NCBI RefSeq assembly: GCF_013368755.1
Contig: NC_049564.1
Span: 4,596,001-4,660,000, forward strand
DNA length: 64,000 nucleotides
From: Talaromyces rugulosus
Lineage: Eukaryota > Ascomycota > Eurotiomycetes > Eurotiales > Trichocomaceae
Direction: 5' to 3'
A program made the translations under genes and the position numbers. Below the pieces are notes generated by a model. That model saw only the letters and a program-made list of their open reading frames with translations. It made no database searches and was not told where the DNA came from. Of this stretch, positions 44,839 through 57,411 are shown piece by piece (the first letter of the stretch is position 1; each line of letters opens with the position of its first letter).

Positions 44839-47398
44839 CTATTTTGAGCCGATATTGCTAGCCAGCCAGGTCTCGTGCAGCTTCTTCTGTCTGTCCCAAT
44901 CCTTTCTGATCTTCTTGGTGCGACCCTTTGTGAGTTCTTCGCCGGCGGCATCTCGAGTCGGAATACCTTCGTCGTCCCAGGCGCTGTATTCGTTTGTCCG
45001 GAACATCTCCAGATGGCTCAGCCGGCCCTTTTCGGCCTTTTCACGGGCTTCCTGTTCTCGCTTTTCCTTGTCAAGCTGCTTCTGATGTGCTCGTGCTGCC
45101 TTCTCTTCCCGAGCTTGTAGCAGTTCCTTTGTGACTGGTCGCACCAGGGCTGGCAAGTTATCCCGATCCTCAAAGTAAACACCCAGGTCAAACAGGTCAA
45201 TGTCACGGACACGGTCGCAAAGAGTCAGGATTTCCTTCCCAATGCTGCCTGATTCGTCGACGGAGTCGATCTTGGTTCGGAAGTCGGAAAGCACCTGGGC
45301 ATATGGCTTCGCTGTCTCTGAAACGGGTGGCTCATCTCTTGTTTCTTGACTGATAATTTTCTTGACATCGTCAATGGCAATGCCGTCCTTGGATCGAGCC
45401 TTTTCTCTGAGCGAGTCACGCAGCGTCGACAGCGGGTACAAGTATGGTTTTGCCTCTTCAGGCACGTCGATACCAGACCAACCGATTTCCGAAGCATCAG
45501 GCGAGGCAGAGCCATTCAAACCAAAGATATTGACCATAGAAGTTACCCACCTTGCTACCTCTTCGGCATGTTCCGGGTTCACAGTTGATTTATCAGCCGA
45601 GTTGAACGTGGAAACTAGGTCAGAAATAGCAGCCATTACTGCTTGAGTGTTAAATGAGTCGCAGAGGTGTTCGTCGACTGCGGTCTTGGTCGCTTCAAAG
45701 GCGGTTTGTAGTGATTGATCAGTGCTGGTAGTTGAAGCCTTCAACAGATGCAGATCCTTCATCTTCAAGAAAAAGTTGTTGAGCTTGTCTTCCCATGAAT
45801 TGCCAGCGCTCACAAGATCCTCGGTGATCTCAATCCCGCTGCTCCAGTTTCCGAGGAGAAATATGATACGCAAGCTCCGAGAGGTCCAGTCCTTTCGTTC
45901 AAGAGCTTCTCGAATAGTTGTAAAATTCTTCAAACTCTTGCTCATCTTCGACCCTTGTATCTGTGAACAGTGTTAGTCCTAGTCCGACTACCCGAGTCAA
46001 GCAATAAACTTACGGAGAGATGGCCCATGTGCAAAAAGTAGTTTATCCACTGGTCATGGGTGTGAGCGTTCCAGTAAGCCTCGCTCTGGGCAAGCTCATT
46101 GTCGTGATGGGGAAAGGCCAAATCAATGCCACCGCTGTGAATGTCGATAGATTTGCCCAGCTTGGCCGAAGCCATTGCTGAGCACTCAATATGCCAACCG
46201 GGCCGTCCCTTACCCCAAGCACTGGGCCAGCTCGGCTCGCCAGGCTTCGATGCCTTCCACAGCGCAAAATCCGAGGGCGAACGCTTTTCCGAAGTTTTGC
46301 TTATCAGTGCGCCTTCACCCTCAGCTACCAACTTTCCATCAGATCGACTCCATGGCTCGAGTCTTGCATACGGAAACCCAGCTTCCTCAAAGGCCTTGAT
46401 ATCAAAGTAGACAGAACCCTCGGTGGCATAGCCATATTTATTGTCCACAATGCGCTGCACGAAATCGGCAATCTCCTGGCCGTATTCGGTGACTCGGGTG
46501 ATTTCATCAGGGTCCAGGACATTGAGGTCCCGCACATCTTGCATAAACCGATCTTCGTATTTTTTCGTAAGCTGGGTGAAAATAGAATGGTTCTCTCCAT
46601 CAATAGACGAGCCTTCCAGCTTGTCAAGATGCGGTAGGAAAACATCCTGCACATTTGTATAAAACGATTCACTCAAAGCAGGCGCTGAGGTCTCGGCATC
46701 TGCAATAGCCTTGGCTGCGGAAGAAACCGTCTTGATGTGCATCTTGACTTTGGCCTCGTCATCCCCAGGCCTTTCATTGCCAGGCAGTGTTCCCCCATTG
46801 AGTACAGTGGCATACAGTTTTTCCACTTCCGCTTGGTATTCCGCCGGGGGCAGCTCGGGATCCAGAAGGGGCAGGTTTTTGGTCAGGTACGCTTTGTAGG
46901 CAGCCTTGGCTACATCGAGGACGGCGGCGTCAACGGTCGGGTGCGTAGAGACGAATTTGTTGAAGAGATATTGTTGTCGTCCGCGGAGAATGATCTAAAC
47001 AAGTCAGATAACTAACACGGCCTCAGGACGGTGCCCGTCTCAAGTACACACTTTATCATCAACGTCTGTGATATTCATGACAAATTCGACGTCGAACTTG
47101 AAGTAGTCTCGCAGGATGCGGCGAATAATATCGGTAGTGACATAGTTCCTGGCATGGCCCAGATGTGAATCGTCGTATACTAGTTTTGAAAGTCAGCCAG
47201 ATAAACAACAAGATGCTTCAAGTTCGACGTACCTGTTGGGCCACATGCATACCATGTTACTCGGCGGCCCGTAGGGTCAATGGGCACAAAAGGGACCTTG
47301 GTCTTTGTCAATGAATTGTACACCTTGAGCGGAGGCAGCTTTGCGTCCGACTGCAGGGCCGGCTGCTGCCACGCGGGCTGCTGGCGAGCGGACGCCAT
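44839..47398 (-). CDS. CRS1: Cysteinyl-tRNA synthetase
   Basis: Four exons (47398-47233, 47179-47052, 46994-46014, 45960-44839) give 798 residues. The class I synthetase charges tRNA-Cys. Seen: [20 protein letters not shown] (HIGH box as HLGH, with the first zinc Cys), the zinc/anticodon region [20 protein letters not shown] and [16 protein letters not shown], the KMSKS box [11 protein letters not shown], and a long basic C-terminal extension typical of fungal enzymes ([15 protein letters not shown]). The introns fall cleanly between motifs. An in-frame ATG at 47488 would add 30 residues with Arg/His, Leu and no acidic residue (MNLALFCNLHHRLRPRPP..), a likely mitochondrial presequence. Two starts would supply both the cytosolic and mitochondrial forms. 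Confidence 0.95.
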
Positions 47399-47801
47399 TT
47401 TTCGCGAGAAGGAGAGCGCAAGAACAAGGGACGATGGAGGGCGCGGTCTGAGACGGTGGTGCAAGTTGCAGAAGAGCGCGAGGTTCATCAAGAAACGGCG
47501 TGCGATGAACAAGGGAGGAAAGGAAAAGAAGGGAGGGGCGGTGGTTGCGAATAATAATCAATACTACTATGGAGGGGCTGCGGTGGGTGACTCACGCTGA
47601 AAGGGCAAGAGTGCAACTGGTGCATACACGGGCTTGTTGGTGGCCCCCGCCAAACTAGCCCGCTTGGGGGAGCTCCGGAGAAAAATCATCCTTCAACATT
47701 GGCATCAAACCATTGAATTGCACCACAACAACAGCAAAACAAGAACATTGATCGCATCAGCTCGACTCACACTCGCCGCGCGAGTAATATACCTGGTCGA
47801 C
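47399..47801. promoter_or_regulatory. Bidirectional promoter of CRS1 and TRM61
   Basis: 403 bp between the annotated divergent start codons (313 bp if the longer CRS1 start is used). It must serve both a tRNA synthetase and a tRNA methyltransferase gene, consistent with co-expression of translation genes. No specific element was identified. Confidence 0.5.
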
Positions 47802-49130
47802 ATGCCCTCGCCCTTCCTCAACCCCGCGGCCTCGACCGCCGCCGACGGACTGGCGATCGTGCATCTGCGCAGAGACAACCTGATGCCGGTCATTCTCGAA
47901 GCGCAAGAAGCAGACAAAGAAGAAAAAGTCACGACAACGCGTTTCGGCTCATTCCCTCACAGTACACTAATCGACCAGCCATGGGGCTCTCAGATTGTCG
48001 CTTCGCAGGTCCACGGTGGCCGGGCGAAAAAGTCCTCCACCAAGCGCAAGGCCGATGAAGCACTCGGCGATGGTGGTGATACGTCGTTCAAGTCAGCGGC
48101 CAGCGGGTTTATTCACGTCCTGCCGCCGACGCCCGAATCGTGGACAGCAGGGCTTCCTCACAGAACTCAGGTCGTCTACACGCCGGACTACAGCTACATT
48201 CTGCACAGGCTGCGCGCTCGCCCCGGCACGACGCTGATCGAAGCTGGCTCTGGCAGCGGCTCGTTCACACACGCAGCAGCTCGCGCTGTGTTCAATGGGT
48301 ATCCGTCGTCGTCGTCGTCGTCGTCGAACAAAAAACAGCGGAGGAGGATGGGCAAAGTCTGCAGCTACGAGTTCCACGAGCAGAGAGCCGGCAAAGTGCG
48401 CGACGAGATCAAGGATCACGGGCTCGAGGAGGTTGTCTTCCCAACACACCGCGATGTCTACGCTGACGGGTTTTTGCTCGGAGACGATCCCAAAACACGC
48501 CAATCGCCCAAGGCGACCGCCATCTTTCTCGATCTGCCAGCTCCATGGCTTGCTATAAAACACCTTGTGCGCAGTCCCGCCGACGGGTCAGTGTCGCCGC
48601 TGGACCCTTCGTCCCCGGCCTATATATGCACGTTTTCGCCATGCATGGAACAAGTCCAGAAAACAATCAGCATGCTCAGACAGCACGGATGGCTGAATAT
48701 TTCAATGGTAGAAGTCAACCACCGACGCATCGAAGTGCGAAGAGAGTACTACGGACTCGGCAACGAAGGTGTCCGCCGCGCCATTGTGTTTCCCAAATCC
48801 GTCGACGAGGCCGTTGGAAAACTGCGACTGGAAGAAGCTCGGCAAAAGGAGTACCGCAAAATGCAAAAGGGCAATAGCAACACACAACAAAAAGACGGCA
48901 CTGGCGCTGGTGCTGAGGCAGAGGCAGCGGGCAATGACGATGCCCTGAAAAGCGAAGTTGAGAGTGATCAAGTACCGTTGTACGCGCAGGGCCGGCTGGT
49001 CCACCGCACAGAGCCGGATCTCAAGACTCATACTTCATACCTGGTCTTTGCTATTTTGCCGCGTGTGTGGTCTGACGAAGACGAGCGCAAGTGTAGAGAA
49101 ACTTGGCCGTCGCACGACTCTAAAAGTTGA
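47802..49130 (+). CDS. TRM61: tRNA (adenine58-N1)-methyltransferase catalytic subunit
   Basis: A single exon of 442 residues; start chosen at MPSPFLNPAAS. With TRM6 it makes m1A58 in the tRNA T-loop, including initiator tRNA-Met, in the nucleus. Seen: the GCD14/TrmI family beta domain, PHRTQVVYTPDYSYIL, the SAM-binding motif I LIEAGSGSGSFTHAAAR, YEFHEQRAGKVRDEI (motif II), AIFLDLPAPW (catalytic-site motif IV DLPAPW) and FSPCMEQVQKTI. There is a fungal insertion with seven consecutive Ser (TCG repeat) after motif I and an acidic/Ala-rich insertion near the C terminus, both likely flexible loops. Confidence 0.95.
   Translation: MPSPFLNPAASTAADGLAIVHLRRDNLMPVILEAQEADKEEKVTTTRFGSFPHSTLIDQPWGSQIVASQVHGGRAKKSSTKRKADEALGDGGDTSFKSAASGFIHVLPPTPESWTAGLPHRTQVVYTPDYSYILHRLRARPGTTLIEAGSGSGSFTHAAARAVFNGYPSSSSSSSNKKQRRRMGKVCSYEFHEQRAGKVRDEIKDHGLEEVVFPTHRDVYADGFLLGDDPKTRQSPKATAIFLDLPAPWLAIKHLVRSPADGSVSPLDPSSPAYICTFSPCMEQVQKTISMLRQHGWLNISMVEVNHRRIEVRREYYGLGNEGVRRAIVFPKSVDEAVGKLRLEEARQKEYRKMQKGNSNTQQKDGTGAGAEAEAAGNDDALKSEVESDQVPLYAQGRLVHRTEPDLKTHTSYLVFAILPRVWSDEDERKCRETWPSHDSKS
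48306..48326 (+). repeat. In-frame (TCG)7 microsatellite in TRM61
   Basis: Seven perfect TCG units encode Ser7 in the loop after SAM motif I. The triplet unit keeps frame if its number changes. Confidence 0.9.
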
Positions 49131-49421
49131 AAACTACGAGCGACTACGATGTATGACTATGTCGACAACTAACGTATATAAAAGCATTTGACTGAGAAAC
49201 ACAGTCACAAGGAGTATGAGAACCGGCTATGATTTGTTTTTGTTTTTTTTTTTCTCTTTCCTTTCCAGTATATACAGTACTCTAGTAATCTAACTATGCA
49301 ACGTTTCATAAATGTACGGTAGTTCTCATAAAATGCCTCTCCAGAATAATAATTTCTGGCTATACAACATTGGAAACTCATCAGGCATTAAAATGGCAGG
49401 GCTCCAGTAGTCGTAAATAAT

Positions 49422-52173
49422 TTAGATGTTATTCTCTTTGCGAAACTTGTCCCATGCCTCGTTCAGAGTACTGAAAACAGCACCTGCAATCATTCGTTGT
49501 TCGGTAGTAGCGTTGGTCGAGATCTAGCACTTATTAGTAAATAACCCAATCTGCCTTGATATTTAAAAGACTCACCTTATCCGGGTGCACTTTCGCAATG
49601 CCCTTCATGTACTGAATCTTAACCTTATTCGGAAGAACCAATTCAGCCAGACCGACCTTCTTCCACCCAGCTTCGGGCCAAAGAACGTTGTCAAGGCTGC
49701 CTAGCAAAGCTCGTAGATTATCCTGCTTGCCGTCCTTCCAAGCAGACAGTCGGGCATCGACGCTATCGGTCAATGCAAGCTTCTCCTCGTCGGCTCGATC
49801 AGCTGCTTCGTTTGCAGCCCTGAGCCGAGACACAGCTTCGCCAGTTGGCGCGGCGTTTGAAGGAGTTGCTCTAGGTGTCGCTTTCTTGACCGCGACCGGC
49901 GCTGCTCGCGGAGTCGCAGATCTTGAAGCACCAGAAGCAGGCGTACTAGGCTTGCTAATACCAGCGGCTTTCTCGCATCGGTTTCGGCCTTGGATGCTGG
50001 CGCCGCCGCCATGGCCAGACTCGACTGCTTGTCTCCAGACTTGCGCAGCTTCGACCCACTTTTCAAGGTGCTCAAGACCTTCGGCTTTGCGCATGATGGC
50101 TTTGCCAAAAAAGTCTCTCATGGGTTTGGCTGGCTGCCCATTGCCAAGCTCGACGCTCTCTCCTTCACCTTTGGATGGTCCGATAAAAGTGAGAACGGAC
50201 TCGGAATCGCTGACTGCCACCTTAGGTTCTCCGATTTTAAGAGCTGTCATGGCACGATTGCTAAGTGCCAATATTGTGACGGGGTGGTTTCCAGGTAGAT
50301 GTGATAATGATCTTGTGAATGATTCATGTGCCGCAGCGTAGTCTCCCCGTTTGTAAGCCTCGTTACCGCTTTCGCGCTCCTTATGAAATGAAGCCAAGAC
50401 TGATGGCGAGACATTAGGAACGCTGCGCGCGACAATTTTTGGTCTCGACGGGAGAGGTGCCGGTGACTTCGGCTTCGGAGCAGACCGAGCAGCACCAAAG
50501 GATGAGGTAGTGGGCGCTACAGGCTTCGGGCTTTCGAAAAGATCGACAGCTGGCTCTTCTTTCGGCGGCTGTGGTGTTCTCCGTCGTCTCGCGGGGCTAA
50601 CATAGGCTTGGGCCGATTGTTCCTCCAGCGCACCTCGATTAAGTTGGGACTTCACGTCCCTATTGGGTTGTTGGGGTCGACGTTGTTGCTGTACTTGTTG
50701 TCGGGGTTCTCGCTGTTCTCGAATAGGTGGTTGGGGCCTGGATTCACGGTCTTCCATATGGATTTCATTCAACCGCCCAGGGTACTGCGGTGACCTTGTA
50801 TCTGCAGCCTTAGGTCTTCGCGAGGCCGGCCGACCAGAACCAGACTCTAAAAGCAAAGCCTCGTCAGTGACATTGCCTGGGCGCTGCGGTTCATCACGCT
50901 CAAGAGGTTTGCTGGCCCGTGGTGGCTGAGATACAAGTCCGTTGTCTTCGTCGGCCAGGCTGGCCTCCTGCATCCAACGAGGTCGATTGGGGTCTACCTC
51001 AGAATTGAGCTCGTGAACAGCTTGCTGGACTTTCTTGCTCCCCGTCTTCCACAGCGTGTTGGCCGTCTTGAATAGCTGGTTGCCAAATTTGGAGGCTATT
51101 TCGCCAACGTCTCGGTCCCGCGAGGCAGGCGATCTACTATCGACACGACGCCCCTGCGAGTCATCGTCTTTCATCCATGATGGCGCACCATTCTGTCGCT
51201 TACTGCGAGGCTGGCTTTCGTCTGGAGGCAACCCGGATTTTGCCCTCGTTTTCTGTCGCGACTCGGAATGTGCTTGGTTCAAAAGCCAACCCACTGCGGC
51301 CTGCACGTCCACGCCGGATTCGGTGCTTTCCAGAGCTTGGGCGGCCCTTTCAGGCGGGAATCCCATATCAACTAGTTCGGCGATGGCTCGGTCTCGAGGG
51401 TCGTCCGACTTGGGCAATTCAGGAGAAACTTGAGGCTCGGGTTGTTTTTGGGGCTGTGGTAGTTCTGAAACGGGTTTACCAAGCAGTCCTAGAAAATCAT
51501 CGTCGTCGGTGTGCTCTGCGGGCGGAGATCGAGCTGTCGTCGATTTAGAGGGTAGTTGTCCAAGACCAAACGGGTCATCGTCATCATCGCCGAGATTCAA
51601 AGCACTGGTAGCCTCCGGCGTGCTGGTCTTGGTCGAAAGCGCAGGTGTAGTGCTACTAGAAGGCACCGGGAAATTGGTAGATGCATCCACGGGAGCCGAT
51701 GCATTGAACGCCGCCAGAAAATCATCATCTGCCGCTGCTGCTGGTGTTGAGGTGGCCGAGCGAGGAGCAGCCGGTTGTTTTTGTACATGGTCGAGACTGT
51801 CCCAGAACTGAGCATTTTGACCACCGTATTGCGCTTCGAACTGATTCCGCTTTTCGGCCTCCTGCCTAGCCTTTTGTTCCTGCAGCAGCTTCTGTTTTTC
51901 AAGCAGAGACAGATTATTGTTGCTCGCGCCCGATGTTCCTCCAAAGGAAACCAGATTGGCAAAGCTGTCGTTTGCCGGGGTTGCGGGCTTCGAGGGGGGT
52001 TGTTTGGGGTTGTTGGACGCGGGGATACTGCTGGCGGCGGACAACGGGGTGGTGGAGCGTCCAGAGACCGGGGATGCGCGCATGCTCGTAAAAAGAGAAC
52101 TGGAGCTCATCGGAGGAGGCTTGCCGGGGCCCTTGGGCCCACTGCTCCAGTCCAAGCCGTTGAGGTCGTCCAT
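49422..52173 (-). CDS. SWA2: Auxilin-like J protein (UBA-TPR-DnaJ), SWA2-type
   Basis: Two exons (52173-49576, 49523-49422) give 899 residues. Order: a disordered N terminus with clathrin-box-like and acidic/DDDDDPFGLG repeats, a UBA domain (DRAIAELVDMGFPPERAAQAL, about residues 260-300), a disordered Pro/Arg/Gln-rich centre, TPR repeats (ESGNEAYKRGDYAAAHESFT, then VTILALSNRAMTALKIG), and a C-terminal J domain with HPDK in MKGIAKVHPDK split from ISTNATTEQRMIAGAVFSTL by the intron. It recruits Hsc70 to strip clathrin coats from vesicles. Domain order equals yeast Swa2/Aux1. No lipid-binding PTEN-like domain is present, as expected for fungi. Confidence 0.93.
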
Positions 52174-55100
52174 AGCGAGCGAGAGAGGAATTGGTTGTGG
52201 GTGGGTTTTTGCTTATGGCAACAACAATCAAAACGAGCGGAACGACGGAGCCCTGGCAGCTGCAGGCTAATGGCACGCTACCAGAACGCTCAAGAATAAA
52301 AGGGACAAGTCATGTCGAACAATTGCATATGTCATAGCAGAGACGGGGTGTGTTGCTGATGGATCCCCAAGGCGCAGACAGAGGTCGAGCTCACTGTCGC
52401 GAAGGCCAACTTGGTCAATGGGAGATGATGCAGTGTGGCTGAAGTGTGCCCCGTGTGGCTGTGGCGGGTGCCAAGCCGGCAACTCGTGTGGCGCATTGCA
52501 CTAAACCTGTTTGGGACATTCAGGCGCACAGGAATTGATGATGTATAGGAATTATTTATAAATAATAATAATTTACAAGTGATGCCATAATAATAATAAT
52601 AATAAGTAGTTATTAATAATAATACTCGAATTATTAATATAATGAGAGCAACCCTAATTTCAGGGTCTTGTGCTGCGGAAAGAATAATATACTAAAGATC
52701 TTGAGCGTAGAGTCGATGCTTAACGTTTTGTTACATTTTGTATGTACAGGTGGAATACACAGGTTAATCGACATGTCTTTTTCCCCCCTGCAACGTAAAT
52801 GACTAAACTTTGAAGCTTGTCTCTAAACGAAGCATTAAACCATTGCGCACTTCCTCGGAGGTTGTTACTCTGCTTGGCTGCTGCCCTGCGATTCGCCCAG
52901 GCGCGCCGGCATTTCTGCACGCTACGCAACAGTGCATGCGGACATGCGTATGATGTCGCAGCAGAGCATACTCCGTAGCAGCAGCACTGCAGCAGCAACA
53001 CGGACTTCGCCTACCCTGGAGTCTTAGGTCTAACTTTACGGCGCACAGGCCGGGCTGATCCCTGACGCTTGCAGCTTAGTGGGCGCAATCCTGCTGGATT
53101 TGACGCGGCGGGTCCTTGCTTATTTCCTTCACCTGTCTGTCTGTCTGTCTCGACTCGATGCCTTGTGGAGCTGCGCTGCGCTGTTGTCCTGAGTCCTGAC
53201 TGCCGAGTACGTACGTACTGTCAAAGAACCTAAAAATGTGTCCGGACTCCACTCTCCAGCGCAAGCACTTTTATGGAGACGCGTGATGTGATTCCAATTC
53301 CAAATATTGGATTGCGGGTGATCATCGCCGACTATTCCTCGATCAACAACAACAACAAGAGGGAGGCCTGTATTTCCGACTGTTGCAGGTGGCGAGAAAC
53401 CCATCCCGGTCAGGCTAGCCTCGTCGTGCTATCGATCAGCATAGCTAATGTCAAGTGCCGCCGCCGTTGGAAGAGCAGCTGGACCTGTTTCGTACATTTC
53501 TTGCGGGTCGGCTGTTGCCGCTGCGGCATACCCGGGTGCTACAGGCGGCAGGCCTATAACAGAGTGTCAAGCTGTATAAGTTTCACATTTGTCGCCCGGA
53601 ATCATTCCGGCACCGCGAATCAGAGGGATTTAAAGCGACCCGACGTGACGGCTCCCGGGCATGCTTAGCTTCGCTAACCGACTGCTAGAGTAGCTAGTAC
53701 GGAGTAGTAGTTGCTACTTCGTACGGTTTTAGTAGTTGGGCACCTTTAGGATGAAACTTGACGAGCAACAAATGAATCACTGTCGCATCGCGTTTTGCCG
53801 TTGCAGCAAACCGGCGGGGAAGCTTCACGACGACATTTCCTCTGCCAATCAGTCGGCAGTAATCCAGGGATGTGCAATCAGGGCTTGCGAACACTGCGAA
53901 CAGGGATAGCATTCCAAACAAAACTAACCCGAGGCTAGAACAGACGGGTAGCAGGCGACCCAGCCAGCTCCGGAGCACTTGTACCTAACAGGCTATTTAC
54001 TAGCTAGTAGTCTTTAGCCGGGGTGCTGCCTGCAACTTACAAGCCGGTGGAGTCCAAGTTTTCAACAGCAGCTGTTCACACGCTACGTTATTTTCTCCTG
54101 AGTGCCGAGTGCTTTGTAAGGCCTCCCTTGTGGTGGTACGGGGTAGTGTGGTGACAGTGATATCGCTTGAGCGAAGAACCAGTCAAGTGGCTCTGAGATT
54201 AAAAAAAAAAACGCCCTGGCGCTTGCTCGCGGGAGTCTGTGCTTTTGAGGCAGCGCCTTGGCTTCTCGGCTTAATTAAACCAATCGACCAGGGCCGATCC
54301 GGAGCGTGAGAGGTCGAAGGATGTGCTGCTATGTCGCATGCGTGGGGTGAGCCAAGTAGCCACGAACAGTTTAGCACATGAAGCCGTCGTAGCATGTCGG
54401 CCGGAGTACTCCGTGCCACCATGCCGTTATCGATAGGGACCCGACTCATTGAGTTTGACAGCTGGGGTCGTCATAGGTTTGTTTTGTTCCGGTTGGTTAT
54501 TATTATTATGGACGGGCGATTTTTTTTTATAAGCTGGCAATCTGTTAAGGACCAGGTTGCTCAATGCCCAACCAGGATGAAAATCCGTCGCCAATGCGGG
54601 CTAAGGCGGTGCGACGATTGCCTTGTGCAAAGCAAAAAAGGCGACAGAACAGGGATCTGTTTACCGGCCAGAGGGAGCTTTGATTAGCAAGAGGATCCTG
54701 AAACAAGAACGGCGAGTGGGAGAGAAGAAAAAAAACCTTAGCTCATGGTCGAAAGGCTAGAGCTGCGAGGAGGGGCAGCGCCGTAACTAGCCTGTGACAG
54801 TCCCTCAATAATCGGAGACGCCAGAGGATGGGCCTGGTGTTAGGTTAGCTAGTTGACTAGGCCAACCTAACTAGTACCAGTCAATAGTAGTCGTAGTGAT
54901 GGCCAACTAGGCGGGCAGACTAGTTGTCGTTGCTGCTGCTTGCTGGATAGGAAGAGGGGAGCAGGAGAAAAGAGAGAGGTGGTGAGGGAGTGGTGAGTAG
55001 AGAGTAAAGAGGGAGAGGAAGAGGAAGAGGGAGAGGGAGAGAGAGAGAAGGAGGACGAGTAGCAGTAAGAGCAAGAATGAGTAGCAATTGACTAGTCCAG

Positions 55101-55726
55101 AGTATATTGTTATTATTATATGCGGTCGTGCCTGCCAGTTCGGCGCGATGGAGACAGGCGCCCTTTCCCTTGCCCCCTCTTCCTGCTCCCCCGTAAGTTT
55201 AACCCACCAACAACAACCTCACCTTCCTCTCTCTCTCTCTCCCTTTCTTCTTTCTCTTCATCTCGCTCGCTCGCTCGCTTCTCAGGCTCTGTCGTCTCGC
55301 CATTGCTGCCTCGCTTACCCCGACCGCCCCTAGTTCTTTGCCTCTTGATCCTTGAGGAATCGATCCACGCCGCGTGCTTGGCTTGGCTTCCCCCCCCCCC
55401 CCCCACATCCTCTCTCACTTGTCTCCAAGCTCTTCATCAGCATCTGCTCTTAGAGCTTCAAGCCGATCGACTCCGCCACAGCCGGCTTTGTCTCCGTTCT
55501 TCCTCTCGCGCCCCGTATAAGAGAGCTTCCACCCGCCGCATCTTTCCCGTTTATTCACGGTAATCGCGTGCAGCCGCTTTCGTTTTCCCTGTAGGCGCCC
55601 GCTTGTTGTATGCTCTAGATGATAACAGCTGGTCTCATTGGTCTTCGTCAGGCTCAGCAGAAGCGAACCGAAACATAAAACAAGCAGGAGCAATACAGCC
55701 GCCGTTCGGGCGACGACACAGCTACA
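52174..55726. other. 3.5-kb gene-free region with simple repeats
   Basis: Divergent gap between SWA2 and URC4. It includes a (TAA)n tract near 52587-52605, a CTGT tetranucleotide run at about 53135-53150, GA-rich DNA at 54950-55070, a TCGC tetranucleotide run near 55261-55280, and a 15-C tract. Open frames here are short and unrelated to known families. The pyrimidine-rich 55190-55680 part looks like a long 5' leader/promoter of URC4. Confidence 0.5.
55390..55404. repeat. Poly-C tract
   Basis: Fifteen consecutive C residues in the URC4 upstream region, within pyrimidine-rich DNA. Confidence 0.9.
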
Positions 55727-57411
55727 ATGGGTCTGTTCAAGCGCAAAGACTCAAAGCACTCCATCCACAGCGAAAGAGATGACCAGGACAACCAGTCCTC
55801 GCACAGCACTCGCACCTCCACCGCCTCACTGAGATCCCCCGGCATCATGTCCTCCGGGACATTGCCCGCCTCCATCCCAGAGGTGCCCATCTCCAAGCCG
55901 CCAGACCCGAGTCTGGATCCCGCCGCCTATCTGCGGAGCATCCACGCCGTGCGCGAGCGCTCCAGAATCGTCCTCCAAAAGGCAAGGAAGAATCGCTTGA
56001 GTCATTTCGATGTGGACATGTCCAAGTTCGAGGTCACCGCTTCATACGTGGTTTCTATCATAAAGGTGTGATCGGCTGCTGTGCTATATGTCTGGTTCGT
56101 TAACATTTAGCTTTCTTTTTTAAAAACTTCCAGAGAGACTATGCCCCCGATTATTCCTCCATTCCTCCCCACGGTCGTTGGCAACACTTTGATGTCGGCG
56201 GGAGACCTCGCATCAACCAGCTTTTGCAGTCGTGGCCCAGTACCATTGACGTGCAGGAACGCACACGCAGACTGATCGACCTCTTCTTGATCTCCGTGTT
56301 ATTGGACGCTGGTGCCGGAAACAAATGGTCTTACAAATCCAAGGAGTCCGGCAAGGTCTACTCGCGAAGCGAGGGTCTGGCCGTTGCCAGCTTAGAGATG
56401 TTCAAGAGCGGCCTGTTCAGCAGCGATCCCACCGAACCGTGCCAGGTCGACGGAGCAGGTCTGAAGAGAATCACCGTTGACATGCTCGGCAGAGGCATGC
56501 AGCATTCGGAGCAAAACCCTCTAGCAGGAATCGAAGGTCGCACTGGGCTTCTCGTCCGACTGGCTGAGGCGCTGAACAACCAAGAACTGTTTGGAGTCGA
56601 TGCTCGTCCTGGAAATATGCTTGGTAGGTTGATCTCGTTTTTTAAGCCGGCTTATCGCTAACTCGGTCCTGAGATTACTTGATTTCTCATCCTTCCACCC
56701 TTGCGTCCTCAGTGCCCATTGTATCTATTCCCACCCTCTGGTCTGTTCTCATGGATGGCCTTTCAGCAATCTGGCCGCCCTCTCGAACGCAGGTCGATGG
56801 CGTTTCTATCGGCGATGCCTGGCCATGCTCTTCTCTGCCTCCGTCCCCTCCGGCCAAGGCTTGGGAGAGCATTGCGCCCTTCCATAAACTAACTCAGTGG
56901 CTATGCTACTCGATCATGGTACCAATGACGCGGCTGATGAAAATCCATTTTGCCGGCTCCGAGCTGCTGACCGGCCTTCCTGAATACCGAAACGGCGGTC
57001 TCCTTATCGATATGGGTCTTTTAACGTTAAAGGATGACGACATGGAACGGGGCCTGAGAGCATACAAGGAGAATGCTGAAAGAACAGGTCAACCCAGTAT
57101 GGAAGTCGTGCCTCTCTTTACTGCCGATGACGACGTTATTGTTGAGTGGCGCGCTGCCACTGTGTGTTTCCTAGATGATCTTTTAGAGGAGGTCAACCAT
57201 CAACTGGGTCTCCGTGGCGAGGGCGCCCTTTCTCTAGCCCAGCTATTGGAAGCCGGCACGTGGAAAGTAAGATATCTATATTCTTCATTGCAAGTCAGCC
57301 AAGCCCCGTACTTACCAGAAACTCTAGGGCGGCCGCGAAATAGCAGAAGTCTCGAGACCCAACACGAAGGAGCCCCCCATCATGATACTCTCTGATGGTA
57401 CTGTTTTCTGA
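55727..57411 (+). CDS. URC4: URC4-like uracil catabolism protein (DUF1688)
   Basis: Four exons (55727-56065, 56134-56623, 56674-57266, 57328-57411) give 501 residues. The family (PF07958) is required for the URC pathway that lets some fungi use uracil as nitrogen source; its chemistry is not firmly known. Recognised stretches: DPAAYLRSIHAVRERSRIVL, HGRWQHFDVGGRPRI, DLFLISVLLDAGAGNKWSY, RSEGLAVASLEMFKSGLFS, GRTGLLVRLAEAL, GSELLTGLPEYRNGGLLID, EWRAATVCFLDDLLEE and the C-terminal EPPIMILSDGTVF. The Ser-rich, basic N terminus (about 60 residues) is a poorly conserved extension. All junctions restore the family pattern. Confidence 0.9.

Noticed and set aside
55088..55563. Plus-strand open frames in the URC4 leader (up to 147 codons)
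   Set aside because: Their residues follow the CT-rich simple sequence (runs of Ser, Leu, Pro, Arg), so they are composition artefacts.
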